Part shown: piece after piece, positions 16,367 through 23,508 of the stretch
Position numbering within the stretch: the stretch's first letter is position 1
How the letters are laid out: the number at the start of each line of letters is the position of its first letter
NCBI RefSeq assembly: GCF_028714215.1
Contig: NZ_JAQTMS010000042.1
Coordinates: 1 to 45,149, forward strand
Reading direction: 5' to 3'
DNA length: 45,149 nt
DNA from: Rhodoferax sp.
GTDB lineage: Bacteria; Pseudomonadota; Gammaproteobacteria; Burkholderiales; Burkholderiaceae_C
The notes under the pieces: generated by a model
Databases searched by the model: none
What the model saw: the letters and a program-made list of their open reading frames with translations, nothing else
Told to the model about the DNA's origin: nothing
Made by a program: the position numbers and the translations under genes

Positions 16367-17104
16367 TTAGATCAAGCCCATCCGGAACGCCTTGGCGACG
16401 GCGGCGGTGCGGTTCGGTGCGGTCAGTTTGGTGGCGATATTTCGCGCATGGTATTCGACCGTGCCGATGGCGATGTTCATCTTGTTGGAGATTTCGGTAT
16501 TGCTGCAACCGTCGGCCATGCGCCGGACGATTTCAATTTCGCGCCGGGTCAGCAGCGCCAGGGACGGGGGGACGTTCCGGTCCTTTTTTTCGTGGCGGTA
16601 CAGGTCGCTGTCGATGGCGCAAAACATGCTGGCGGCCATGCCCAGCGACACCTTCAGCCGGCTGTCTTCCAGCGCCGCCCGGTCGGTTGCCAGACCGACG
16701 CCGCCAATCAGGATGCCGCCCTCGAAGATCGGTACCGCAATGCCGCCGACCATGGAAAAATCCCTGGCCTCCTGAAAAATGGACTTCTCCTTCTTGCGCA
16801 GCAAGGGATAGATTTCTTTCCAGAAGAACGGCTGCTGGCGGTACATCGCGTGCTGGCGGGTCGGGTCGGTGCGCGTGTAGTTGCGCGCCACGTAGTGCTC
16901 GATCCAGGCCTTGTCATAGGTGGTGGCGGTGATGCCCTGGCAGATGCCGTCGTCGCGGTGAATGTACATCACCCCCTGGAAGCCGATGTCGGCCATGGCA
17001 TGGGCAAAGGTGGCGAACGCCGCCGTGCGGCTTTGCGCTTGCAGCAGCTTGTCGAGCAAGCCTTTGAGCGCACCGGCTTCAGGTAGATGAAGGTAGCCGA
17101 ACAT
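16367..17104 (-). CDS. LuxR-family regulator with autoinducer-binding domain (LuxR solo)
   Basis: A 245-aa quorum-sensing type regulator. The N-terminal ligand domain has the conserved Trp, Tyr, Asp-Pro and second Trp spaced as in acyl-homoserine-lactone receptors (WIEHY, TDPT and FFW around residues 68-95). The C-terminal HTH starts at LTRREIEIVRRMADG and includes NTEISNKMNIAIGTVEYHARNI-like helix-turn-helix residues. No luxI synthase is in the window, so it is a solo that may sense an exogenous or non-lactone ligand. It ends about 80 bp before the operators of the YCII/RibD operon and may influence it. Confidence 0.85.
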   Translation of the reverse strand: MFGYLHLPEAGALKGLLDKLLQAQSRTAAFATFAHAMADIGFQGVMYIHRDDGICQGITATTYDKAWIEHYVARNYTRTDPTRQHAMYRQQPFFWKEIYPLLRKKEKSIFQEARDFSMVGGIAVPIFEGGILIGGVGLATDRAALEDSRLKVSLGMAASMFCAIDSDLYRHEKKDRNVPPSLALLTRREIEIVRRMADGCSNTEISNKMNIAIGTVEYHARNIATKLTAPNRTAAVAKAFRMGLI

Positions 17105-17208
17105 GTTGCCTATTCAATAATTCAGGGACAGCCCAACATTACCGCACCCGGCGCACTGCTGTCCACGGTATTCACCCGGGGGCCGGCCTGCTGTCATTGT
17201 GTGCGGCA

Positions 17209-18138
17209 TCAGGGACGGCGCAAGGTGGAACGCAACTGAATGCCGTCGTGCTCCCTGAACAGTTCGGCGATCCAGTCCACAAAAACACGGATCTTGCCCG
17301 ACAGGTGCCGGTTCTGCGGGTACACCAGTTGCAGCGGCAACGGGTCGGCCAACCAGTCGCCCAGCACCAGCTCCAGCGTGCCGCGCTCGCTCGCTTCCTT
17401 GAAGATGAAAGCCGGCACCTGCGCCACGCCCAGCCCAGCTTCGGCCGCGGCGACGTAGCTGTTTTCGTCGTTCAGCGCAATGTGACCCTTCAGCGCGGCG
17501 CTGATCCGGGCGGCGTCTTTTTCAAACACCCAGTTAAAAATCTCTCCCGTGCGCGGCGAAAAATGGTTGATGCACTGGTGCTGTTTGAGATCCCGCGGAT
17601 GGCGCGGCTGGCCGTGCGCCGCCAGGTAGCCCGGTCCGGCGCAAGTGGCAAAGTAGAGTTGACCGACCGGGTGCGCAATCAGGCTTGAGTCTTCAAGCTT
17701 GCCGCTCCACAGGGCGCAATCGATGCCCTCCTCGATCAGATCGGCATGACGCTCGCTGCAACCCAGTTCCAGCTCGATGCCGGGGTAGCGGGCAAAAAAA
17801 TCGGGCAGTGCCGGAACGATGACGCAGCGCGCCATCAAGGTCGGCACGTCGACCCGCAAGCGGCCCTGCGGCGTGGCGTGCTGCTGCGCCAGCGCTTCCT
17901 CGGTTTCCCGCAACTGCGTCAGGATCGCCACGCAGCGGTCGTAGTAGGCGGCACCATCGGCCGTCACGCTGACGCGCCGGGTGGTACGGTTGAGCAACTT
18001 GACGCGCAACGCCCCTTCCAGTTTTTGCAGCAGGGTACTGGCCGTGGCCTTGGGCAGGCGCAGGCTGTCGGCGGCGCGCGTGATGCCGCCGGTCTCCACC
18101 ACGCGGACAAAAACCTCCATCGCCTGCAATTTGTTCAT
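17209..18138 (-). CDS. LysR-family transcriptional regulator
   Basis: A 309-aa regulator with a winged HTH in the first 60 residues (AADSLRLPKATASTLLQKLE) and the CrgA-like effector domain (RLRVDVPTLMAR, CALWSGKLEDSSLIA). It is divergent from an EthD gene 121 bp away, with an inverted repeat next to its own start. This layout is typical of a LysR protein that controls itself and the divergent gene. The inducer is unknown. Confidence 0.9.
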   Translation of the reverse strand: MNKLQAMEVFVRVVETGGITRAADSLRLPKATASTLLQKLEGALRVKLLNRTTRRVSVTADGAAYYDRCVAILTQLRETEEALAQQHATPQGRLRVDVPTLMARCVIVPALPDFFARYPGIELELGCSERHADLIEEGIDCALWSGKLEDSSLIAHPVGQLYFATCAGPGYLAAHGQPRHPRDLKQHQCINHFSPRTGEIFNWVFEKDAARISAALKGHIALNDENSYVAAAEAGLGVAQVPAFIFKEASERGTLELVLGDWLADPLPLQLVYPQNRHLSGKIRVFVDWIAELFREHDGIQLRSTLRRP

Positions 18139-18141
18139 CTA

Positions 18142-18165
18142 GATTGTTCGGTAAACGGAATAATC
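18142..18165. promoter_or_regulatory. Inverted repeat in the LysR/EthD intergenic region
   Basis: GATTGTTC at 18142-18149 and GAATAATC at 18158-18165 form an inverted repeat (7 of 8 pairs, 8-bp spacer) just upstream of the LysR start codon. It fits a LysR-type recognition or autoregulatory site. Confidence 0.45.
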
Positions 18166-18259
18166 AATTCGTTTCCACGCTGTTGATCCAGGGTATTGTG
18201 AACGATAGACTGCGCTGCTTCGTCCACTACCGGGTAAAACCCGCAACCAAGCCAAACCC

Positions 18260-18583
18260 ATGATCAAAGTCAGCATCCTCTACCCCCACACGCCGGACGG
18301 GCATTTCGATTTTGCCTACTACGTGAACCAGCACATGCCCCTGTCGATCAGCCTGCTGCGCGCCCATCCCGGTTTCAACAGTGTGTCGGTCGAGCGCGGA
18401 CTGGCCAGTGCAGATCCGCAGGCCGAGTTACCCTACGTCGCGATGTGCCACTTCCTGTTCGACGCCGTTGAAAGTTTCATCGCCGCCTTCACGCCGCACG
18501 CGGCGACGCTTCAGGGGGACATGCCCAACTACACCAATATTGCGCCGGTGATCCAGTTCAACGAGGTGCTGCTTTCGCAGTGA
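18260..18583 (+). CDS. EthD-family protein
   Basis: A 107-aa dimeric alpha/beta-barrel protein of the EthD family: IKVSILYPHTPDGHFDFAYY at the N-terminus with YVNQHMPL, and a C-terminal DMPNYTNIAPVIQFNEVL. Members assist degradation of ethers, aromatic intermediates or polyketides. The ATG lacks an obvious ribosome binding site. The 3' end overlaps that of the convergent amidohydrolase gene by 26 bp. Control by the divergent LysR gene is likely. Confidence 0.85.
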   Translation: MIKVSILYPHTPDGHFDFAYYVNQHMPLSISLLRAHPGFNSVSVERGLASADPQAELPYVAMCHFLFDAVESFIAAFTPHAATLQGDMPNYTNIAPVIQFNEVLLSQ

Positions 18584-19400
18584 GTCGAGTGCCGGGCAGG
18601 GCTGCGGATGCCCAATACAGCCGATGCGGATTGTCAACCAGCACGGCCTGCGCCGCGTCCTCTCCCAACCATCGGTACAGCGCGTTCAGAAGTTCCGGGT
18701 AATTGGCTTCCGACTCATGGTTGGTGCAGGGCCAGTCGCTGCCCCACAGCAGGCCCTGCCGACCCAGCTCGGTCAGCCACAAGCGGGCCAGTGCGCCGGG
18801 GTCGCGTCCGCCGAGCCGATAGGCGCCGCTCAGCTTGACATGGACCGGTGCCTGCCGCGCCCGCCGCACCAGCGCACCGACACTGGGGTCGGTCGAGGCC
18901 ACCGAATCGGGCTTGCCCATGTGGTCAATAACCAGCGGCAAGGCGGCGGGCAGTTGTTGGAGAACTCGCGGCAACGCGCCAACATCGGTATGCAGTTCAA
19001 GATGCCAGCCCAGTGCCAACAAGACGTCCCACAGATGACTGGCGTCGCTCCATGACTCGATCCGGTGCGACCGACCGGCCAGGTTGAGACGGATGCCGCG
19101 AACACCGTCCTGATGCAAGCGCTCAAGTGTCTCCCGGCCGGTGTCGGGGGTCACCACGGCTACGCCGCGCAGCAGTTCCGGGTGGCGCGTCAGCTCCTGC
19201 ACCAGACGGCTGTTGTCTGCTCCCAGGAAACTGGGCTGCACCAGCACGCCGCGTTGGACGCCCAGCGGTTGGGCGGCTGCTTGCCAGGCTTGCAGGGGCG
19301 CATCGTAAGCCGGGACATAGCGGGCTTGCGGCTGTGCCGCGGCGGCATCAAAGACGTGGAAATGGCTGTCGACGAAAGTTTTTGACAGTGCGGTCATCAT
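18558..19400 (-). CDS. Amidohydrolase family (PDC-hydrolase-like TIM-barrel) protein
   Basis: A 280-aa amidohydrolase-2 enzyme, related to 2-pyrone-4,6-dicarboxylate lactonase and similar lactone or decarboxylating hydrolases. The metal-site HxH is in DSHFHVFD, VIDHMGKP gives the next His, and GSDWP the catalytic Asp near the C terminus. The ATG at 19400 (or 19397) lies only about one base from the predicted transcription start of a promoter with -10 TAGAAT, so its message may be leaderless. It is divergent from a GntR regulator and shares its operator, so it is probably induced by a catabolic substrate. Confidence 0.86.
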   Translation of the reverse strand: MMTALSKTFVDSHFHVFDAAAAQPQARYVPAYDAPLQAWQAAAQPLGVQRGVLVQPSFLGADNSRLVQELTRHPELLRGVAVVTPDTGRETLERLHQDGVRGIRLNLAGRSHRIESWSDASHLWDVLLALGWHLELHTDVGALPRVLQQLPAALPLVIDHMGKPDSVASTDPSVGALVRRARQAPVHVKLSGAYRLGGRDPGALARLWLTELGRQGLLWGSDWPCTNHESEANYPELLNALYRWLGEDAAQAVLVDNPHRLYWASAALPGTRLTAKAAPR

Positions 19401-19435
19401 GGTGTAAATTCTAGTCCTCTAGATGACTAAAGCAA
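19382..19435. promoter_or_regulatory. Face-to-face promoters sharing one palindromic operator
   Basis: The 18-bp palindrome at 19412-19429, TAGTCCTCTAGATGACTA, pairs at all but one position per arm. Rightward promoter: -35 TTGACA at 19382-19387, 17-bp spacer, -10 TAAATT at 19405-19410, serving the GntR gene. Leftward promoter: -35 TTGCTT (complement of 19430-19435), 16-bp spacer, -10 TAGAAT (complement of 19408-19413), serving the amidohydrolase. The palindrome occupies the leftward spacer and the rightward start site, so GntR binding could block both. GntR itself begins inside the operator. Confidence 0.6.
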
Positions 19436-20202
19436 TGATCTCTCAGCAAAAAACTTCTGCCGCCAGCCCAGGCCGGAGCCAGCAACCCGAACCAGGGCAG
19501 AGCCGCTACGGCTGGCTGGCCGCGGCCATGCGCTCGCGCATCCTGCAAGGCGAATGGGTGCCGGGCGAAGCCATCCCGCCCGAAGCCCTGCTGGCCAAAT
19601 CCTACGGCGTGGCCCTGGGTACGATACGGCAGGCGCTCGCGCTGCTGGTGTCCGATGGCTTGCTGGAGCGCCGGCACGGCACGGGCACCTTTGTGAAAGC
19701 CGGTCTGGGCGGCGCCTCGATGCTGCGCTTCTTCCGGTTTCGCCAAAGTGGCGAACTTCAGACCTCCCCCAGCTCACGCATCCTGAGTCGAAAACGTCGC
19801 CTGGCGAACCTCGACGAAGCCGATGCCCTGGGTTTGCCGGCCGGAGCTTCGGTATTGGTGCTTGAGCGGCTGCGCAGCATCGACAAGCAACCGTGCCTGC
19901 TGGAAAGGCTGGTGCTGCCCTTGCCGCTGTTCGAGGCGCTGGCCGAGTCCGACACCACGGCCTGGGACGATCTGCTTTACCCCATGTACCAGCGTGTTTG
20001 CGGCGTCGTGATTCACCGTGCCGAGGATCAATTGAGCTTCGACCAACTGACACAGCAACAGGCCAGGCGTCTGGCCCTGGAAACAGGACACCCGTGCGCC
20101 CGGGTGCAGCGCCGGGCCTTCGATTTGGCCAATCGCTGCGTTGAACTGCGAACCACCCTGGGTGATGCCTTTGCCTTTGAGTACACCGCGCAGGTGCGCT
20201 AA
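19423..20202 (+). CDS. GntR-family (HutC-type) transcriptional regulator
   Basis: A 259-aa regulator with an N-terminal winged HTH (about 28-95, including AKSYGVALGTIRQALALLVSDGLLERRHGTGTF-type residues) and a C-terminal UTRA ligand domain. The first ATG at 19423 lies inside the palindromic operator; the next in-frame ATG at 19435 is an alternative start that would leave a 17-base leader. It probably represses itself and the divergent amidohydrolase gene, with a catabolic intermediate as inducer. It is followed by a Bug receptor gene 33 bp away. Confidence 0.88.
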   Translation: MTKAMISQQKTSAASPGRSQQPEPGQSRYGWLAAAMRSRILQGEWVPGEAIPPEALLAKSYGVALGTIRQALALLVSDGLLERRHGTGTFVKAGLGGASMLRFFRFRQSGELQTSPSSRILSRKRRLANLDEADALGLPAGASVLVLERLRSIDKQPCLLERLVLPLPLFEALAESDTTAWDDLLYPMYQRVCGVVIHRAEDQLSFDQLTQQQARRLALETGHPCARVQRRAFDLANRCVELRTTLGDAFAFEYTAQVR

Positions 20203-20235
20203 GAACTTGTCCGTCAATAACTGCCACGACCCCTC

Positions 20236-21249
20236 ATGGAGACCGCCTTGAACCACCTCACCCCGCCCAAGCCCCTGGCAATGACCCGCCGTCTGGCCGC
20301 CCTCGTTGCGCTGGGCCTGCTGTCGACAACGTGCGCCTTGGCCCAGGGCAATGCCTGGCCCAGCAAACCGATCGTCCTGGTGGTGACCTATCCGCCGGGC
20401 GGTGGTGCCGATACCATGGCCCGGCTGCTGGCGCCCAAGATGGGCGAGGCCCTGGGCCAGAACATCGTGATCGAAAACCGCCCGGGCGCCGGTGGCCAGA
20501 TCGGCGCGGCCGCGGTGGCCAAGGCAGCGCCGGATGGCTATACCCTGATGCTGGACGCCTCGTCGTTCGCCGTCAATCCATCGCTCTACCCGAAGCTGCC
20601 TTATGACAGCGCCAAGGCGTTCCGCCCGATTGGCATCATTGCGCTGTTTCCGAATGTGGTGCTGGTCAACCCGCAGTTCCCGGCCCGAAATATTTCGGAG
20701 CTGACGGCGCTGGCCAGATCACGCAAGAATTTTGTCTCTTTTGCCTCGTCGGGCAACGGCTCGGCCCAGCATCTGGCCGGCGCACTGTTTGAATCCGCCG
20801 CCAAGGTGGACATGGTGCACGTGCCCTACAAAGGCGGCGGCCCGGCCCTGAACGACGTGATCGGCGGCCAGGTGCCCCTGTTCTTCGGCAACCTGGCCTC
20901 GACCTTGCAGCACGTTCAGTCGGGCCGCCTGCGTGCCCTGGCGGTCACCTCCAGCAAACGCGCGGCCATGCTTCCCGAGGTGCCCACTTTGGCCGAGGCC
21001 GGCCTGCCAGGTGCTGAAATTTACGAATGGAATGCCGTTTTTGCGCCGGCCGGCACACCTGAGCCCATCGTCGAAAAGGTCTCGACGGCGCTGCAAAAAG
21101 CGCTGGATGCCCCAGAAGTCAAAGCCCGCATTGCCCAGCTCGGCGGCGAGTTCCAGAAAGGCGGACCGAAAGCGGCGCAAGACTTCATCCAGGCGCAAAT
21201 GGCACTCTGGTCGAAACTGGTCAAGGCCAAAGGGATTTCGGTCGAGTGA
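20236..21249 (+). CDS. Bug-family tripartite tricarboxylate transporter receptor protein
   Basis: A 337-aa periplasmic receptor of the Bug/TctC family, with a signal peptide ending in ALA before QGNAWPSKPIVLVV. Family motifs: PPGGGADTMAR, NRPGAGGQIGA, APDGYTLM, VPYKGGGPALNDVIGG and PEVPTLAEAGLPG. GGAG at 20238-20241 fits a TTG start at 20248 better than the ATG at 20236; both give a functional signal sequence. No TctA/TctB membrane genes are near, as is common for Bug receptors. It probably binds the substrate of the neighbouring amidohydrolase route. Confidence 0.9.
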   Translation: METALNHLTPPKPLAMTRRLAALVALGLLSTTCALAQGNAWPSKPIVLVVTYPPGGGADTMARLLAPKMGEALGQNIVIENRPGAGGQIGAAAVAKAAPDGYTLMLDASSFAVNPSLYPKLPYDSAKAFRPIGIIALFPNVVLVNPQFPARNISELTALARSRKNFVSFASSGNGSAQHLAGALFESAAKVDMVHVPYKGGGPALNDVIGGQVPLFFGNLASTLQHVQSGRLRALAVTSSKRAAMLPEVPTLAEAGLPGAEIYEWNAVFAPAGTPEPIVEKVSTALQKALDAPEVKARIAQLGGEFQKGGPKAAQDFIQAQMALWSKLVKAKGISVE

Positions 21250-21322
21250 TTCTTCAAAGTGGCGTGGCGCCAGCCGCAAGCGCCGTCCGCCACGGGTGGT
21301 CCCGTCCCCTTGCCTCGAAGCC

Positions 21323-21784
21323 CTACAAATAGACTTTCTGCAACAGCCGTAGCAAGGTCTTGCGCTCGCTGGCGGTGAGGCGCGCGGCGACCTCGTCTTC
21401 GAGCGCGGTGGCGGCGGTTTCAGCCTCTCGCATCAGTGCCATTCCGGCGGCGGTGGCATGCAGGCCGCTGGCACGTCCATCTCGCGGGTGCGGCCGCTTG
21501 CGGATCAAGCCGCGTTTTTCCAGGCCATTGATCAGACCCACCAGATTGGGCGGCAGAAGGCCTAGCGTGCCGCACAGCTGGCGCGACGTAATGCCCGGGT
21601 TGTGCACGATCAGCGAGGCCACCGAAAAGTCGACCGGCCGCAGCTTGTAGACCGCCATGCGCTGCAGGAACACTTCGATCACCGCCAACGAGACGCGGCG
21701 CGCGTTGTAGCCCAGCAGCGTTTCAATGTAGCGCGTGTCCACTTCGTCGACGGCGGCGTGTTGCGTTGGACTTGCGGTGGGCAT
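21323..21784 (-). CDS. MarR-family transcriptional regulator
   Basis: A 153-aa MarR protein: winged HTH with SLIVHNPGITSRQLCGTLGL and LIKR-like wing residues HPRDGRASGLHATAAG. It is the last gene of the leftward acyl-CoA operon, 82 bp after the thioesterase. MarR proteins in such clusters commonly respond to acyl-CoA thioesters. The palindromes at 27222-27236 and 28685-28696 are candidate targets, which is inference. Confidence 0.88.
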   Translation of the reverse strand: MPTASPTQHAAVDEVDTRYIETLLGYNARRVSLAVIEVFLQRMAVYKLRPVDFSVASLIVHNPGITSRQLCGTLGLLPPNLVGLINGLEKRGLIRKRPHPRDGRASGLHATAAGMALMREAETAATALEDEVAARLTASERKTLLRLLQKVYL

Positions 21785-21865
21785 GGGCGGGCTGGATCAG
21801 GGGTGTTTTTCGGCCGCCGACAGAGCTGGCGGCGGGCAGACGGCGGCGGCTTTGATGATACCAAG

Positions 21866-22285
21866 TCACATGCATCGGGCCTTGATATCTTCCGGCACGG
21901 CAATCGCCTTGATGCGGTCCGGCTCGCCGGGCGGGCGGATGCAAAAGGCCCGCGTCTCAATGCCTTCACACAGCAGATCGTCGCCGCGCTTGATGACGTG
22001 GCGGAACATGAAGGCCTTGGCGCGCCATTCCTGGATGTTGGTGTGGATCTGCAGCGTCTCGCCATAGGTGGCAGGGCGCATGAACTTGACCTGGATCTCC
22101 AGCAGCGGGTTGCCAATGATGCCGGTGGTCTTGACCAGTTCGCGCCAGGGCGGCACGCCGCACTGCATGAAGAAATTCAGCGACGAGGCATCCATCCACT
22201 TGGCGAAGTTGGGAAAGAAGACGATGCCGGCCGGATCGCAGTCGCCAAACATCACGTTGACCTCGTAGACGATGACTCGGCTCAT
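21866..22285 (-). CDS. Acyl-CoA thioesterase (4-hydroxybenzoyl-CoA thioesterase-like)
   Basis: A 139-aa single hot-dog-fold thioesterase. The catalytic Asp lies in FGDCDPAGIVFFPNF near residues 12-26, the 4HBT signature, followed by LLEIQVKFMRP. The ATG at 22285 lies 10 bp after the thiolase stop codon; a longer frame to 22378 runs inside the thiolase gene and is rejected. It probably releases free acids and CoA from the pathway intermediates. Confidence 0.87.
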   Translation of the reverse strand: MSRVIVYEVNVMFGDCDPAGIVFFPNFAKWMDASSLNFFMQCGVPPWRELVKTTGIIGNPLLEIQVKFMRPATYGETLQIHTNIQEWRAKAFMFRHVIKRGDDLLCEGIETRAFCIRPPGEPDRIKAIAVPEDIKARCM

Positions 22286-22295
22286 GGCGCTCCGA

Positions 22296-23495
22296 TCAGG
22301 CGCCAGCGACGCGCAGCACCAACGCCACGGCGGAGTCGCCGGCGGCACAGCCGCCGAAGACGCCGACGCCGCCGCCACGCAGTGCCAGTTCTTCGATCAA
22401 TTCAATCACGCTGCGCAAGCCGGTCGGGCCCTGCGGGTGACCCCAGATCAGTGAACAGCCGTAGTTGTTCATCTTCTCCAGGGGGAAACCGGTCTCGCGC
22501 GCAAAAGCGATGTCGTTGACCGCAAACGGGTTGTGCGTCTTGACCGCATCGACTTCTCCGATGTCGAGCTTGGCATTCTTCAGTGCCGCCATCACCGCCG
22601 GCGCCACCGCCATGGGCATATGTCCTTTTTCCACCCGTGCCTGACCAAAGCCCAGCAACTCGACGACGATGGCCGGATCGCTCGCCACTTCGCGCGCCAG
22701 TTCGCGGGTGGTGACGATGACCCCGGCATTGCCGTCGGCCGGGTGGGTTTGCGAACCGAAGGTTACCGTGCCGTCCGGCTTGACCGGTTTCAGCCTGGCC
22801 AGTCCTTCCACCGTGGTTGCGAAGATGCCGTCGTCGGCGCTCAGCGTCCCGGTCTGTTTGCGAAAGCCCGAGTCGGTGATCGCCACATCGACCATGTAGC
22901 GGCGCTGGAAGGCGCGGTCATTGGCCAGCGCCTGCTGGTACTGGGCGTAGCGCGCCAGTGCCACCTCGTGCTGCTCAGCGGTGCTGACGCCGAACCTGGC
23001 GGCCACGTTCTCGGCCGTGTCCAGCATGGCGTTCCTGGCGTAGGGGTCCATGGCGAAGTTGTCCAGCACCCAGCGCTCCGTGATGCCGGTTCCGCCGGGG
23101 GCTGACGGGTCGGGGTAGTAAACAATGGGGCCGTTGGAGCAGCGGTCGGCCGTGATCAGCAGGGCGCACTGGGCCGAGCCGTCGGCCACTTGCGCCGCCG
23201 CCATCTGCAAGGCGCGCGCGCTGGTGGCGCAGGCCTGCTGCACCGACGGACCGGCCACCTGGTCGATGCCCATCATGCCGGTGACCCATGGCAAACCATA
23301 GAAACTGCCATGCTGTGGATTGGTGTGGCCAAGAATGCCCAGATCAATCCGGTCCATCGGGAAGCGCTTGGCGGCCAGCGCCTGCTTGCCGACATTGGCG
23401 GCCAGCCGCAAGCTGTTGAGGTGGCCGATCGGTCCTTGCCATTTGGCAAAAGGGGTGGACCAGTAGATGCCGTAGGGAATGAATGCGCGCGTCAT
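22296..23495 (-). CDS. Thiolase-family (acetyl-CoA acetyltransferase-like) protein
   Basis: A 399-aa thiolase of the SCP-x-like group. The nucleophilic Cys lies in QQACATS near residue 89. The usual NEAFA is replaced by HNPFAVND, GHPQGPTG gives the catalytic His, and GGCAAGD near the C terminus supplies the second Cys. These variations suggest an uncommon acyl substrate, but the catalytic residues are all present. It is 13 bp from the bifunctional dehydrogenase gene, so it likely performs the terminal cleavage of the same pathway. Confidence 0.87.
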   Translation of the reverse strand: MTRAFIPYGIYWSTPFAKWQGPIGHLNSLRLAANVGKQALAAKRFPMDRIDLGILGHTNPQHGSFYGLPWVTGMMGIDQVAGPSVQQACATSARALQMAAAQVADGSAQCALLITADRCSNGPIVYYPDPSAPGGTGITERWVLDNFAMDPYARNAMLDTAENVAARFGVSTAEQHEVALARYAQYQQALANDRAFQRRYMVDVAITDSGFRKQTGTLSADDGIFATTVEGLARLKPVKPDGTVTFGSQTHPADGNAGVIVTTRELAREVASDPAIVVELLGFGQARVEKGHMPMAVAPAVMAALKNAKLDIGEVDAVKTHNPFAVNDIAFARETGFPLEKMNNYGCSLIWGHPQGPTGLRSVIELIEELALRGGGVGVFGGCAAGDSAVALVLRVAGA

Positions 23496-23508
23496 GGGTT
23501 ACTCCAGT

